Of a stretch of DNA of 64,000 nt, positions 42,648-51,453 are shown one piece after another; position 1 is the stretch's first letter; every line of letters starts with the position of its first letter. The DNA comes from JAFKFH01 sp017307375. GTDB lineage: Bacteria; Pseudomonadota; Alphaproteobacteria; Ferrovibrionales; Ferrovibrionaceae. The translations under genes and the position numbers were made by a program. The notes under the pieces are model-generated. The model saw only the letters and a list, made by a program, of their open reading frames with translations. It did no database searches and was not told where the DNA came from. The stretch is taken from the NCBI GenBank assembly GCA_965229335.1, contig OZ245874.1, forward strand, positions 4,464,001 to 4,528,000, written 5' to 3'.

Positions 42648-44176
42648 GCACCGCCGCTGCCCTGACCCGGCGCTACGACGCTGTCGTCGTCGGCGCCGGG
42701 CTGGCCGGCCTCAGCGCCGCGCTGGCGTTGCGGCCCGCCCGGGTGCTGCTGGTCGCGGCCGGGCCGATGGACCAGGCGGCATCGAGCCTGGCCCAGGGCG
42801 GCATCGCCGCGGCCTTCGACCCGGCCGACGATGCCTCGGCCCATGCCGCCGATACGCTGGCGGCGGGCGCCGGCCTGTGCGATCCGCGCATCGTCTCGCT
42901 GGTTACGGCCGCCGCCCCGGCGGCGATCGGCCGGCTGGTCGACCATGGCGTCGCCTTCGACCGCGACGATGCCGGCCGGCTGGCGTTGGGGCGGGAGGCC
43001 GCGCATGGCCATGCCCGCATCGTCCACGCCGGCGGCGACGGCACCGGCTTTGCGGTGACCGCGGCGCTGACCCGCGCCGCCGCGGCGGCCGACCACATCA
43101 CCTGGATCGCGGCCAGCGCCGCCGCGCTCTGGACTCGCGACGCCGATGTCGTCGGCCTGGTGCTCCGCCGGGGCGAAGCCACCGAGGCGATCCGCGCTGG
43201 CGCCGTGGTTCTGGCGACCGGCGGAATCGGCGCCCTCTATGCCGAGACGACCAACCCCACGGCGGCGCGCGGCAGCGGCCTGGCGCTGGCGGCCCGGGCC
43301 GGCGCGGCGCTGACCGACCTGGAATTCGTCCAGTTCCACCCGACGGCGATCGCCGCCGGCGGCGATCCGCTGCCGCTCGCCACCGAGGCCCTGCGCGGGG
43401 CTGGCGCCCGGCTGGTCGACGAGACCGGCACGCCGATCATGGAAGGCATCGATCCCGCCCTCGACCTGGCACCGCGCGACGTCGTCGCCCGCGCGGTATA
43501 TGGCGCGCGGCGGCGTGGGCGAACGGTGTTCCTCGATACCCGGACCGCGATCGGCGACCGCCTGCCCGCCCTGTTTCCGACGGTCGCAAGCCTGTGCCGC
43601 CGCGCCGGCATCGATCCGCTACGCCAGCCGATCCCGGTGGCGCCGGCGGCGCATTACCACATGGGCGGCATCGCGGTGGACCGACACGGACGCAGTTCGC
43701 TCAAGGGCCTTTGGGCCTGCGGCGAGGTCGCCGGCACCGGCCTGCACGGCGCCAACCGGCTCGCCAGCAATTCCTTGCTGGAAGCGCTGGTCTATGGCGA
43801 GCGGGTGGCCCACGACATCCTCGGCCGGGCGGGCGATCGCGCCGCCGCCGGCAAGGCACCGAAGACGGTGCCGGCGCGCCCGGCCCCGTCGCCCCGCCTG
43901 CGCCGGCTGATGAGCGACCAGGTCGGCGTGGTGCGCCATGCCGCCGGCCTCGACGCCGCGCTGACCGTACTGGCGGGCCAGGCGCCCGATGACGACGACG
44001 CGCTGGTTGCCCGGCTGATCGCCTATGCCGCCCGCGCACGGCGGGAAAGCCGTGGCGCCCATTGCCGCGCCGACTATCCGCTCGCCGCCACCGCGCGGCG
44101 GTTCACTTTCACTCTGGCCGAGGCGATGGCCGACATCGCCGCCGATCCGGCCCTGCCATCGCGAGCGCGCGCATGA
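42644..44176 (+). CDS. nadB: L-aspartate oxidase
   Basis: The 510-residue flavoprotein oxidises L-aspartate to iminoaspartate for NadA. It has the FAD fold (VVVGAGLAGLSAALAL), SSLAQGGIAAAFD, HARIVHAGGDGTGFAVTAAL, DLEFVQFHPTA, AAHYHMGGIAVD and the terminal GLHGANRLASNSLLEALVYGERVA. It starts with GTG 42644, inside the nadA stop, although the frame stays open upstream to 42341 as a shadow of nadA. The stop overlaps nadC by four bases. Confidence 0.95.
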   Translation: MSTAAALTRRYDAVVVGAGLAGLSAALALRPARVLLVAAGPMDQAASSLAQGGIAAAFDPADDASAHAADTLAAGAGLCDPRIVSLVTAAAPAAIGRLVDHGVAFDRDDAGRLALGREAAHGHARIVHAGGDGTGFAVTAALTRAAAAADHITWIAASAAALWTRDADVVGLVLRRGEATEAIRAGAVVLATGGIGALYAETTNPTAARGSGLALAARAGAALTDLEFVQFHPTAIAAGGDPLPLATEALRGAGARLVDETGTPIMEGIDPALDLAPRDVVARAVYGARRRGRTVFLDTRTAIGDRLPALFPTVASLCRRAGIDPLRQPIPVAPAAHYHMGGIAVDRHGRSSLKGLWACGEVAGTGLHGANRLASNSLLEALVYGERVAHDILGRAGDRAAAGKAPKTVPARPAPSPRLRRLMSDQVGVVRHAAGLDAALTVLAGQAPDDDDALVARLIAYAARARRESRGAHCRADYPLAATARRFTFTLAEAMADIAADPALPSRARA

Positions 44177-45024
44177 CCGACCTGACCCCGCCCCCCGCCT
44201 TCCTGATCGAACCGCTGCTGCGCGCCGCGCTGGCCGAGGATCTCGGCCGTGCCGGCGACATCACCTCGGCCGCCGTGCTGCCGCCGGGCCTGCGGGCCCG
44301 CGCGGTGATGCGGGCCCGCGAATCCGGCCGCCTCGCCGGCATCGAGGCCGGGCTGATGGCCTTCCGCCTGATCGACCCCGATGTGTGCTGTCATATCCGC
44401 AAAGGCGACGGCGCGGACATCGCCAAGGACGAGATCGTCGCCGAGATCGCGGGCGACGCCCGTGGCATCCTGACGGCCGAGCGCACCGCGCTGAACCTCG
44501 CCTGTCATCTCTCGGGCGTGGCCAGCGCCACGGCCCGGCTGGTCGCGGCGGTACAGCCCCACACCACCCGCATCGTCTGTACCCGCAAGACCACGCCGGG
44601 CCTGCGCATCCTGGAGAAATACGCGGTCCGGCTGGGCGGCGGCGCCAATCACCGTTTCGGCCTCGACGACGGCATGCTGATCAAGGACAACCATGTCGCG
44701 ATGGCCGGCGGCATCCGCCCGGCCCTGGCCCGGGCGCGCGCCGCGGCCGGTCACATGGTCAAGGTCGAGATCGAGGTCGACACGCTCGATCAGTTGGCCG
44801 AGGCGCTCGCGGCCGGCGCCGACGCCGTACTGCTCGACAACATGACGATCCCGATGCTGGCCGAGGCGGTGGTGATGGCCCGCGGGCGGGCAGCAACCGA
44901 AGCGTCGGGCCGCATCAACCTCGACACCGTCGCGGCGGTCGCCGCCACCGGCGTCGACCTGATCTCGTCAGGCGCGATCACCCATTCGGCGCCGATCCTG
45001 GACCTGGGGCTCGATATCGACTGA
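44173..45024 (+). CDS. nadC: Nicotinate-nucleotide pyrophosphorylase (carboxylating)
   Basis: The 283-residue enzyme turns quinolinate and PRPP into nicotinate mononucleotide. It has the type II phosphoribosyltransferase pattern (LAEDLGRAGDITSAAVLP, TRKTTPGLRILEKYAVRLGGGANHRFGLDDGMLIKDNH, DAVLLDNMTIPML). ATG 44173 overlaps the nadB stop. The gene ends in APILDLGLDID, and a decayed second copy of this end lies one kilobase downstream beyond the PheC-like gene. Confidence 0.96.
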   Translation: MTDLTPPPAFLIEPLLRAALAEDLGRAGDITSAAVLPPGLRARAVMRARESGRLAGIEAGLMAFRLIDPDVCCHIRKGDGADIAKDEIVAEIAGDARGILTAERTALNLACHLSGVASATARLVAAVQPHTTRIVCTRKTTPGLRILEKYAVRLGGGANHRFGLDDGMLIKDNHVAMAGGIRPALARARAAAGHMVKVEIEVDTLDQLAEALAAGADAVLLDNMTIPMLAEAVVMARGRAATEASGRINLDTVAAVAATGVDLISSGAITHSAPILDLGLDID

Positions 45025-45025
45025 G
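44989..45025 (+). repeat. Direct repeat, copy 1 (nadC 3' end)
   Basis: These 37 bases, ending at the nadC stop plus one base, match 46019-46055 at 33 positions. Weaker similarity, with one single-base gap, extends upstream to 44975. Confidence 0.8.
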
Positions 45026-45159
45026 GGTGATCCGTCGTCCCGGACCTGCTGCGGACGCCGCTGCGCGGATCTCCGATGGATCCGAAACTGCGCCGGGCAG
45101 TGCTGGCCGCGCCCGGAATTACTGACGCTCCCTGATTGAAGCGAGTGTTATTCTCCGCT

Positions 45160-45182
45160 GCGCGCCGGGCCGACCGGCGCGC
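45160..45182. repeat. Palindrome identical in its arms to 31706-31729
   Basis: GCGCGCCGG (45160-45168) and CCGGCGCGC (45174-45182) form a perfect nine-base-pair hairpin with a five-base loop. The preceding CT and following T are also shared with the palindrome after tyrS. Confidence 0.55.
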
Positions 45183-45204
45183 TCGAGAAATCCATCGGAG
45201 TGAC

Positions 45205-45990
45205 ATGCGCATGAAGCCCAAGAGAATACTCGCGCTCGCCGCCTTGCTGCTGGCCGGCCTGGCCGTTGCCTTTACCGCTGAGGCCGGCCCGCGGCTGGAC
45301 AAGATCATGGAGACCAAGGTGCTGCGGGTCGGCACCCCTGGCGACTACCGGCCCTTCTCGATGAAGACGGACGCCGGCTACTCCGGCCATGACATCGACG
45401 TGGTCGAGGCCATGGCCAAGGAACTGGGCGTGAAGATCGAATACGTGCAGACCAGCTGGCCGAACCTGATGAAGGACACTCTGTCCGACAAGTTCGACGT
45501 CGCGGTCGGCGGCATCACCCGCAACGTGACTCGCATCCGCCAGGTGGTAATGCTTCCAGGCTATGCGCCGTTCAGCAAGGTGGCCCTGGTGCGCGCGGCC
45601 GACAAGGCCAAGTTCACCAAGCCGGAAGACCTGAACCAGCCCGACGTGCGCGTGATCAAGAATCCCGGTGGCACCAACGAGGCCTATGTACTGGCCAACA
45701 TGAAGTCGGCGCAGATCAGCACGCACGAGAAGAACGCCGAGATCCCGGCCATGATCGCCGAAGGCAAAGGCGACGTGATGATCACCGAGACCTACGAGGC
45801 CACCCACTACAGCAAGACTGATCCGCGGCTGTTCGCGGCCTACATGGACGCGCCGCTCACGCCGAGGAACTGGATCGGCTTCATGCTGCCGCCGGATGAC
45901 GCCGACTATGTACGGGTGATGACCTTCGTCTGGGATGTGCTGGATCGGCGGGGTGATCTGAAGGCGGCGTCGACCAAATGGCTCAACTGA
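45205..45990 (+). CDS. PheC-like periplasmic dehydratase / PAAT substrate-binding protein
   Basis: The 261-residue protein has a Sec signal peptide (ILALAALLLAGLAVAFTAEA) and an SBP_bac_3 fold (VLRVGTPGDYRPFSMKTDAGYSGHDIDVVEAMAKELGVKIEYVQTSWPNLM, VAVGGITRNVTRIRQ, VIKNPGGTNEAYV, IPAMIAEGKGDVMITETYEA). The NPGGTNE and QTSWPNLM strings are those of periplasmic cyclohexadienyl dehydratases (PheC), which make phenylpyruvate or phenylalanine from prephenate or arogenate. Typical PheC residues are partly changed, so a transport role is possible, yet no permease is nearby. ATG 45205 sits after GGAG; ATG 45211 is an alternative. It lies between two copies of the nadC end. Confidence 0.75.
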   Translation: MRMKPKRILALAALLLAGLAVAFTAEAGPRLDKIMETKVLRVGTPGDYRPFSMKTDAGYSGHDIDVVEAMAKELGVKIEYVQTSWPNLMKDTLSDKFDVAVGGITRNVTRIRQVVMLPGYAPFSKVALVRAADKAKFTKPEDLNQPDVRVIKNPGGTNEAYVLANMKSAQISTHEKNAEIPAMIAEGKGDVMITETYEATHYSKTDPRLFAAYMDAPLTPRNWIGFMLPPDDADYVRVMTFVWDVLDRRGDLKAASTKWLN

Positions 45991-46018
45991 CCCTCAAGTC
46001 GAACTCGATCACGCTTCA

Positions 46019-46055
46019 GCGCCGCTCCTGGATCTGAGGCTCGATATCGACCGAG
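46019..46055 (+). pseudogene. Decayed second copy of the nadC 3' end (direct repeat, copy 2)
   Basis: Read in frame from 46019, this stretch encodes APLLDLRLDID followed by Arg, against APILDLGLDID-stop at the nadC end. Four of 37 bases differ, including the stop TGA changed to CGA. Similarity with a single-base gap continues upstream to about 46006, where it is already out of frame. It starts 28 bases after the PheC-like gene stop. Confidence 0.75.
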
Positions 46056-46083
46056 CGGCGACCGTAGCCCCAAATCCAGCGTC

Positions 46084-46150
46084 ACCACCGGGCTCGCCCC
46101 GGTGGTCAGGCTGGGCAGTCCCGCGGCTCAACTGCACCCGCGGACTGCCC
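46084..46150. terminator. Two hairpins between the PheC-like and RND genes
   Basis: ACCACCGGG (46084-46092) pairs with CCCGGTGGT (46098-46106). GGGCAGTCC (46113-46121) pairs with GGACTGCCC (46142-46150), with an inner GCGG/CCGC stem and one bulge. They lie between convergent stops and could serve both strands. Confidence 0.6.
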
Positions 46151-46153
46151 GGA

Positions 46154-49100
46154 CTATTCGCCTGGCGCCAGTTGCGGCATGCCGCCAATCGGTGCGACCG
46201 ACTTGGGCGCCGCGGCCTTGGCCGGCGCATCGCGCTTGACGCGGAACCAGGCCGCGTAGAGCGCGGGCAGGAAGAACAGCGTCAGCAGCGTCGCGATGGC
46301 CAGGCCCCCCATGATCGCGATCGCCATCGGCCCCCAGAAGACACTGCGCGACAGCGGGATCATCGCCAGGATCGCCGCCGCGGCCGTGAGCGCGATCGGG
46401 CGGGCGCGGCGCACCGTGGCGTCGACGATCGCTTCCCATGGCGCCGACCCGGCCTTGATGTCCTGGTCGATCTGGTCGACCAGGATCACCGAGTTGCGCA
46501 TGATCATGCCGGCCAGCGAGATGACCCCGAGCATGGCGACGAAACCGAACGGCTGGTGGAACAGCAGCAGCGCCGCGGTCACCCCGATCATGCCGAGCGG
46601 CGCCGTCAGGAGCACCAGGAACAGCCGCGAGAACGACTGCAGCTGCAGCATCAGCACCGTCACCATGATCAGCACCATCAGCGGCATCACCGCGAAGATC
46701 GACTGCTGGCTCTTGGCGCTTTCCTCGACCGCGCCGCCGATGTCGATGCGATAGCCGTCGGGCAGCTTGGCTCGCAGCGAATTCAGCATCGGGTTGATCT
46801 GGGCGGTGACGACGGGCGCCTGGGTATTGTCCTTGATGTCGGCGCGCACGGTCATCATGACCTCGCGGTTGCGCCGCCACAGGATCGGCTCCTCCAGGCC
46901 ATAGCGCACGCGGCCGAGCTGGGACAGTGGGACCGCCACGCCCGACGAGGTCCAGACGTTGATGTTGGAAAGATCGTCGAGGCTGAGCCGTTCGTCTTCG
47001 GCCGCGCGCATCGTCACGTCGATCAGCTCGATGCCTTCGCGGAACTGGGTCGCGCGCTGGCCTGCCAGCAGCGTATTGAGCGTCAGCGCCAGGTCCTGCG
47101 GGTTGACGCCGAGGGCGCGCGCCCGGTCGCGATCGATTTCCAGCTGGACCGACTTCGCCATCTCGTTCCAGTCGAAGTTCACGTCGCGGACATGCGGATT
47201 CTCGCGCATCACCGCGCGGACCTTGTCGGCGATGTCGCGGATCACCATCGGGTCCTTGCCGATGACGCGGAACTGGACGGGAAAACCGACCGGTGGGCCG
47301 TTCTCCAGGCGCATCACGCGGACGCGCACCGCATCGAACTCGTCGTCGAACGCTTTCTGCAGGCGGTCGAAGACGTGCTCGCGTTCCTCTAGGCCCTTGG
47401 TCATCACGACGAACTGGGCAAAGTTCGCCTGGCGCAGTTCCGGGTTCAGCGGCAGGTAGAAGCGCACCGTGCCCCCGCCGACATAGGTCGTGAAGAAGCG
47501 CACGTCGGGATCGTCGGCCAGCAGCTTTTCGATGCGCTTGGCCTGAGCCTGCGTCGCCTTGATCGACGCGCCCTCGGGCAGGCGCAGGTCGATCATCAGC
47601 TCGGGGCGCGAGGCCGACGGGAAGAACTGCTGCTCGACGAACTTGAAGCCCCAGACCGACACGGCGAAGGTCACGACGGTGATCAGCACGACAGTCTTAC
47701 GCCAGGTGACGCACCAGTCGATCAGGGCACGGAGGATGCGGTAGCTGCGCTTCTGGTACGGATCGTGGTGTTCGTGCCCGGCCTTGTTGAAGTTCGGCAG
47801 CAGCTTGTAGCCGAGATAGGGCGTGAACAGCACGGCGACGATCCAGGAGATCACGAGGCTCAAGCCCACCACCCAGAAGATCGCGTTGGTGTATTCGCCG
47901 GCGTTCGACTTGGCGAAACCGACCGGCACGAAGCCCGCGGCGGTGACGATGGTGCCGGTCAGCATCGGGAAGGCGGTCGAGGTGAAGGCAAAGCTCGCCG
48001 CCTTCACGCGGTCGTAGCCCTGCTCCATCTTCACCACCATCATCTCGACGGCGATGATCGCGTCGTCGACGAGAAGGCCGAGCGAGATGATCAGCGCACC
48101 GAGCGAGATGCGGTGGAAGTCGATGCCCATCACCATCATCGCGACGAAGGTGATCGCGAGCACCAGCGGCACCGACAGCGCGACGACAAACCCCGTGCGC
48201 AGGCCCAGCGAGATGAAAGAGACCACCAGCACGATGGCCAGCGCTTCGGCCAGTGACTGCATGAATTCGTCGATCGAAGCCTTCACGACCTTGGGCTGGT
48301 CGCCGATCTGGTCGACCTCGACGCCGAGCGGCAGTTCGCGCTTGATCTGCGCCATCTTGGCATCCAGCGCCTGGCCCATGGCCAGCACGTTGCCACCCTT
48401 CTGCATCGAGACGGCGAGGCCGATCACCGGCTTGCCGTTGACCGCCATGGTGAAGGACGGCGGGTCCTGGTAGCCGCGGGTCACCTCGGCCACGTCCTCG
48501 ATGCGCAAGGCGCGCCCGCCGACCACGATCGGCACGTCGCGCACCGCCGTCAAGGTGTCGAGGGTGGTCGAGACGCGCACGGCGATGCGATCGGTGCCGG
48601 CCTCGGCCACGCCCGACGGCGTCATCGTGTTGAACTTCTGCAGCGCGTCGAGCAGCGTCTGCGGCGTGATGCCCATCGCCGCGAGCTTCCGGTGCGAGAA
48701 GTCGACGAAGATCTTCTCGTCCTGCGCGCCGACGATGTCGACCTTGGAGACGTCCTTGACCGACAGGAGCTGCTGGCGGACGTCCTCCAGGATCGACTTG
48801 AGCTCGCCCGAGCCGAAACCGTCGCCACGGAAGGCGTAGATCACGCCGAAGGTATCGCCGAACTCGTCGTTGAAAAACGGCCCCTGCACACCCTGGGGCA
48901 GCGAGCCCTGGATATCGCCGATCTTCTTGCGCACCTGGTACCAGATGTCTGGCACGGACTTCGCCGGCGCATCTTGCCGCAGGTTGACCTTCAGCGTGGA
49001 TTCGCCGGGCTTGGAGTAGCTGGCGATAAAATCGAAATACGGCAGTTCCTGCAGCTTCTTCTCGAGCTTGTCGGTGACCTGCAGTTCCTGCTCGCGCGCC

Positions 49101-49273
49101 GTGGCGCCGGGCCAGTAGGCCTGAACCACCATCGTCTTGATGGTGAATTCCGGATCTTCCTGGCGGCCGAGCTGGAAATAGGCGACCACGCCGGCGATGG
49201 TCGAGGCGATGATGAAATAGAGCACCAGCGACTGATGCCGCAGGCCCCATTCGGAAAGATTGAAACCCTTCAC
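46154..49273 (-). CDS. RND-family efflux transporter permease
   Basis: The 1039-residue inner-membrane pump has the RND layout: a first helix at about 14-33 (SLVLYFIIASTIAGVVAYFQL), a large periplasmic loop, helices 2-6, a second loop and the last six helices. Helix 4 contains GLLVDDAIIAVEMMVVKMEQG with the paired Asp of the proton relay. It lies closer to the HAE/VexF-like group with EFTIKTMVVQAYWPGAT than to AcrB itself. The start is GTG 49273, overlapping the adaptor stop (GTGA). No outer-membrane channel gene is present, so TolC from elsewhere is presumably used. Confidence 0.93.
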   Translation of the reverse strand: MKGFNLSEWGLRHQSLVLYFIIASTIAGVVAYFQLGRQEDPEFTIKTMVVQAYWPGATAREQELQVTDKLEKKLQELPYFDFIASYSKPGESTLKVNLRQDAPAKSVPDIWYQVRKKIGDIQGSLPQGVQGPFFNDEFGDTFGVIYAFRGDGFGSGELKSILEDVRQQLLSVKDVSKVDIVGAQDEKIFVDFSHRKLAAMGITPQTLLDALQKFNTMTPSGVAEAGTDRIAVRVSTTLDTLTAVRDVPIVVGGRALRIEDVAEVTRGYQDPPSFTMAVNGKPVIGLAVSMQKGGNVLAMGQALDAKMAQIKRELPLGVEVDQIGDQPKVVKASIDEFMQSLAEALAIVLVVSFISLGLRTGFVVALSVPLVLAITFVAMMVMGIDFHRISLGALIISLGLLVDDAIIAVEMMVVKMEQGYDRVKAASFAFTSTAFPMLTGTIVTAAGFVPVGFAKSNAGEYTNAIFWVVGLSLVISWIVAVLFTPYLGYKLLPNFNKAGHEHHDPYQKRSYRILRALIDWCVTWRKTVVLITVVTFAVSVWGFKFVEQQFFPSASRPELMIDLRLPEGASIKATQAQAKRIEKLLADDPDVRFFTTYVGGGTVRFYLPLNPELRQANFAQFVVMTKGLEEREHVFDRLQKAFDDEFDAVRVRVMRLENGPPVGFPVQFRVIGKDPMVIRDIADKVRAVMRENPHVRDVNFDWNEMAKSVQLEIDRDRARALGVNPQDLALTLNTLLAGQRATQFREGIELIDVTMRAAEDERLSLDDLSNINVWTSSGVAVPLSQLGRVRYGLEEPILWRRNREVMMTVRADIKDNTQAPVVTAQINPMLNSLRAKLPDGYRIDIGGAVEESAKSQQSIFAVMPLMVLIMVTVLMLQLQSFSRLFLVLLTAPLGMIGVTAALLLFHQPFGFVAMLGVISLAGMIMRNSVILVDQIDQDIKAGSAPWEAIVDATVRRARPIALTAAAAILAMIPLSRSVFWGPMAIAIMGGLAIATLLTLFFLPALYAAWFRVKRDAPAKAAAPKSVAPIGGMPQLAPGE

Positions 49274-50388
49274 GACTGCGGGGCCCCGTAGATCCGAACC
49301 TTCTGGCCGGCATCGAGCTTGTGCACGCCGGCGGTGACCACCAGGTCGCCTTCGTCGATGCCGCTCTTGATCCTGACCTTGTCCTGGCCGTAGGCGACGA
49401 CCTCGACCCGCTTGAGCGTCAGCCCGCCGGTCTGCGGGTTGACCACCCAGACCGCCTGCTTGTCCTTGTCCTGGTAGAGCGCGGTAAGCGGCAGGGTGAC
49501 GAAGCGTTGGGCGCCGAGCTTTTCCAGCTGCAGCGTCGCCGACATGCCGATCTGCAGACCCTCGACCGGCTCGAGGATCGAGTAGCGCAGGCGATAGGTG
49601 CGGGTCGCCGGATCGGCCGAGGGCGAGATCTCGCGCAGCTTGGCGCGGATCTTGTTGTCAGGATCGGACCACAGGGTAAAGCCGACCTTGTCGGCCTCGG
49701 TCGCATATTTGATCCGGCTTTCCGGGATCGCGGTGACCACCTCGAATTCGTCGGTGCGGGCGAGCGTGACGATCGTCTGGCCGGCCGCCACGACCTGGCC
49801 GATTTCACCCGACGTCGCCGTGATCACGCCGCGCGCCGGGGCGACCAGTTCGGTATACTCGATCTGGTTCTGGGCCAGCCGGATCTGCTCGCGCAGCTGG
49901 GCCGACCGCGCCTCCGCGGCGCGATAGGCCGACAGGCGCTGGTCATAGACCGACTGGTTGTAGGCCGGGCTGGTCTTGAGCTGGTTGTAGCGGTCGAGTT
50001 CCTGCCGCGTGCGCTCGAGATCGGCGTCCGACGAACGCAGCTGGGCCTGGGTCGCCTTGAGGTTCAGCTTCATGTCGGCGGGATCGAGGGTGGCCAGCAC
50101 CTGGCCGGCCTCGACCACGGTGCCGACATCGACGCGCCGCTCGGCGATCTTGCCGGCGACACGGAAGCCCATCGGGGTCTCGTAGCGCGGCTGGATCACG
50201 GCAGGATAGAACTGGCGGTCGCGCAACAGCTTGTAGGAGGCCGCTTCGGCGCGGACCGGCTTGATCTCCTCGGTGGCGGCCTGCTTGTCCTGGGCCTTGG
50301 GTTCGCCGCAGGCGCCGAGGCCTAAGACGGCCACTGCCAGCAACGCGGCCCTGCCCCACAACCCGAACGCCGTCGACGACCCGACCAT
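49270..50388 (-). CDS. RND efflux periplasmic adaptor (HlyD family lipoprotein)
   Basis: The 372-residue adaptor has a lipoprotein signal (LLAVAVLGLGAC, lipobox LGAC). A lipoyl half (FRVAGKIAERRVDVGTVVEAGQVLATLDPAD) and an alpha hairpin (LKATQAQLRSSDADLERTRQELDRY) follow, then the second lipoyl half (YTELVAPARGVITATSGEIGQVVAAGQTIVTLA) and the beta-barrel and membrane-proximal domains. It links the pump to an outer-membrane channel. ATG 50388 is chosen over the in-frame GTG 50454, which would put the signal peptide 22 residues in. Confidence 0.92.
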   Translation of the reverse strand: MVGSSTAFGLWGRAALLAVAVLGLGACGEPKAQDKQAATEEIKPVRAEAASYKLLRDRQFYPAVIQPRYETPMGFRVAGKIAERRVDVGTVVEAGQVLATLDPADMKLNLKATQAQLRSSDADLERTRQELDRYNQLKTSPAYNQSVYDQRLSAYRAAEARSAQLREQIRLAQNQIEYTELVAPARGVITATSGEIGQVVAAGQTIVTLARTDEFEVVTAIPESRIKYATEADKVGFTLWSDPDNKIRAKLREISPSADPATRTYRLRYSILEPVEGLQIGMSATLQLEKLGAQRFVTLPLTALYQDKDKQAVWVVNPQTGGLTLKRVEVVAYGQDKVRIKSGIDEGDLVVTAGVHKLDAGQKVRIYGAPQS

Positions 50389-50466
50389 CTTGATCCCACC
50401 CTGTTGAATCTCGCGGTGGCTGCCCGGATCATCCGGCTTACACAGGCTTGCCACGTTAGGTAACCT

Positions 50467-50484
50467 CAGTTACACTAATAACTG
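50467..50484. promoter_or_regulatory. Candidate TetR operator
   Basis: CAGTTA (50467-50472) and TAACTG (50479-50484) form a perfect inverted repeat with a six-base spacer. It overlaps the -10 box of the efflux promoter and lies 106 bases before the TetR start. Confidence 0.6.
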
Positions 50485-50508
50485 TATTACACATTACGCA
50501 TTGGTCAA
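50481..50508 (-). promoter_or_regulatory. Promoter of the RND efflux operon
   Basis: On the minus strand TTGACC (50508-50503) and TACAGT (50486-50481) are separated by 16 bases. Transcription would start in the TetR-type palindrome and run into the adaptor gene. Confidence 0.5.
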
Positions 50509-50589
50509 GCCTCTAGATCGTGAGCGGATAAAAAAACACCGCCATCGGATCTAGGGGAGTTGGGGGACCGGGAAAGGAGCCGCGAGCAA

Positions 50590-51228
50590 GTGACAGCAGT
50601 CGTCGCGCGTGAGCGCGTGAGCCAGGCGGACCGGCGCGAAGCCCGGCGCCAAGCGATGATGGATGCCGCCCTCGAACTGTTCATGGAGCGCGGCTATGCC
50701 GGGACCGGCATCAGCGACGTGGTCCGGCGGTCGGGCGGGTCGCTTTCGACCTTCTACGAACTGTTCGGCTCGAAAGCCGGGCTGTTCCGCGCGATCGTCG
50801 AGGCCAAGTCGGCATCGGTGGTCGCGATCTTCGACAACCCGGACATCGACAGGAAATCGCCGCGCGAGGCCTTGACCGAGCTGGGCCACCGGCTCTTTGC
50901 CCTGGTGATGGGGCCGGAAGGCATGGCCGCGATTCGCGCCATCATCCTCGAAGGCGCCGAATATCCGGAACTGGCCGATACCTTCTTCCATCATGGGCCC
51001 GAGGTCGGGGAGACGCGGGTTGCCGCCTACCTTGCCCAGCAGACCGAAAAAGGCCGGCTCAAGATCGCCGATCCGCAGCGGGCGGCTGAACAGTTCTGCG
51101 CGCTGATTCGCGGCGAATTCCACCTGCGCTCGCTCTGCGGCCTGCCGCAGCCGCTCGATGCCGAGACGCGGGATCGCCATATCGACGAAACGGTTGCCAT
51201 GTTCCTGCGGGCCTACGCGGCGACCTGA
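50590..51228 (+). CDS. TetR-family transcriptional repressor
   Basis: The 212-residue protein has a TetR helix-turn-helix (RQAMMDAALELFMERGYAGTGISDVVRRSGGSLSTFYELFGSKAGLFRAIV) and an all-helical ligand domain. Its position divergent from the pump genes suggests it represses them until a pump substrate binds. GTG 50590 follows AGGAG by ten bases; the frame also allows TTG 50560, but its ribosome site would be too close. The C-terminal domain resembles the AcrR/TetR_C_33-like group; ligand unknown. Confidence 0.9.
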   Translation: MTAVVARERVSQADRREARRQAMMDAALELFMERGYAGTGISDVVRRSGGSLSTFYELFGSKAGLFRAIVEAKSASVVAIFDNPDIDRKSPREALTELGHRLFALVMGPEGMAAIRAIILEGAEYPELADTFFHHGPEVGETRVAAYLAQQTEKGRLKIADPQRAAEQFCALIRGEFHLRSLCGLPQPLDAETRDRHIDETVAMFLRAYAAT

Positions 51229-51324
51229 CAACAGCCGGGCTGACCGTCAGGTCAGCTTGCAATTCGGTCATGACCGGCGCCTGATGGTATCCAGGGTCAA
51301 GGAAACGCCATCAGGAGGCCGGCC

Positions 51325-51453
51325 ATGAACGAGCCGTCACGATTCCTGATTTTCTTCGCGATCTTCATGATCGCGTTGATGTGTCTGTCGGGCTGGGCGA
51401 TCACCCACCATTGGGAGGCCGAGACGATGCTGCTCAACCTGCTGCATGCCTGA
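51325..51453 (+). CDS. Small single-helix membrane protein (42 aa)
   Basis: A 42-codon frame follows AGGAGG (51313-51318) at six bases. The product has one hydrophobic helix at about 7-27 (FLIFFAIFMIALMCLSGWAI) between a charged start (MNEPSR) and a short tail (THHWEAETMLLNLLHA). The gene overlaps the next ATG by eight bases. The ideal ribosome site and coupling argue that it is real. I recognise no family; small proteins like this often attach to transporters or respiratory complexes. Confidence 0.65.
   Translation: MNEPSRFLIFFAIFMIALMCLSGWAITHHWEAETMLLNLLHA

Noticed and set aside
44975..46055. A mobile element with att sites
   Set aside because: The direct repeats are seen, but no integrase, transposase or excisionase lies between or beside them, so only a past recombination is claimed.
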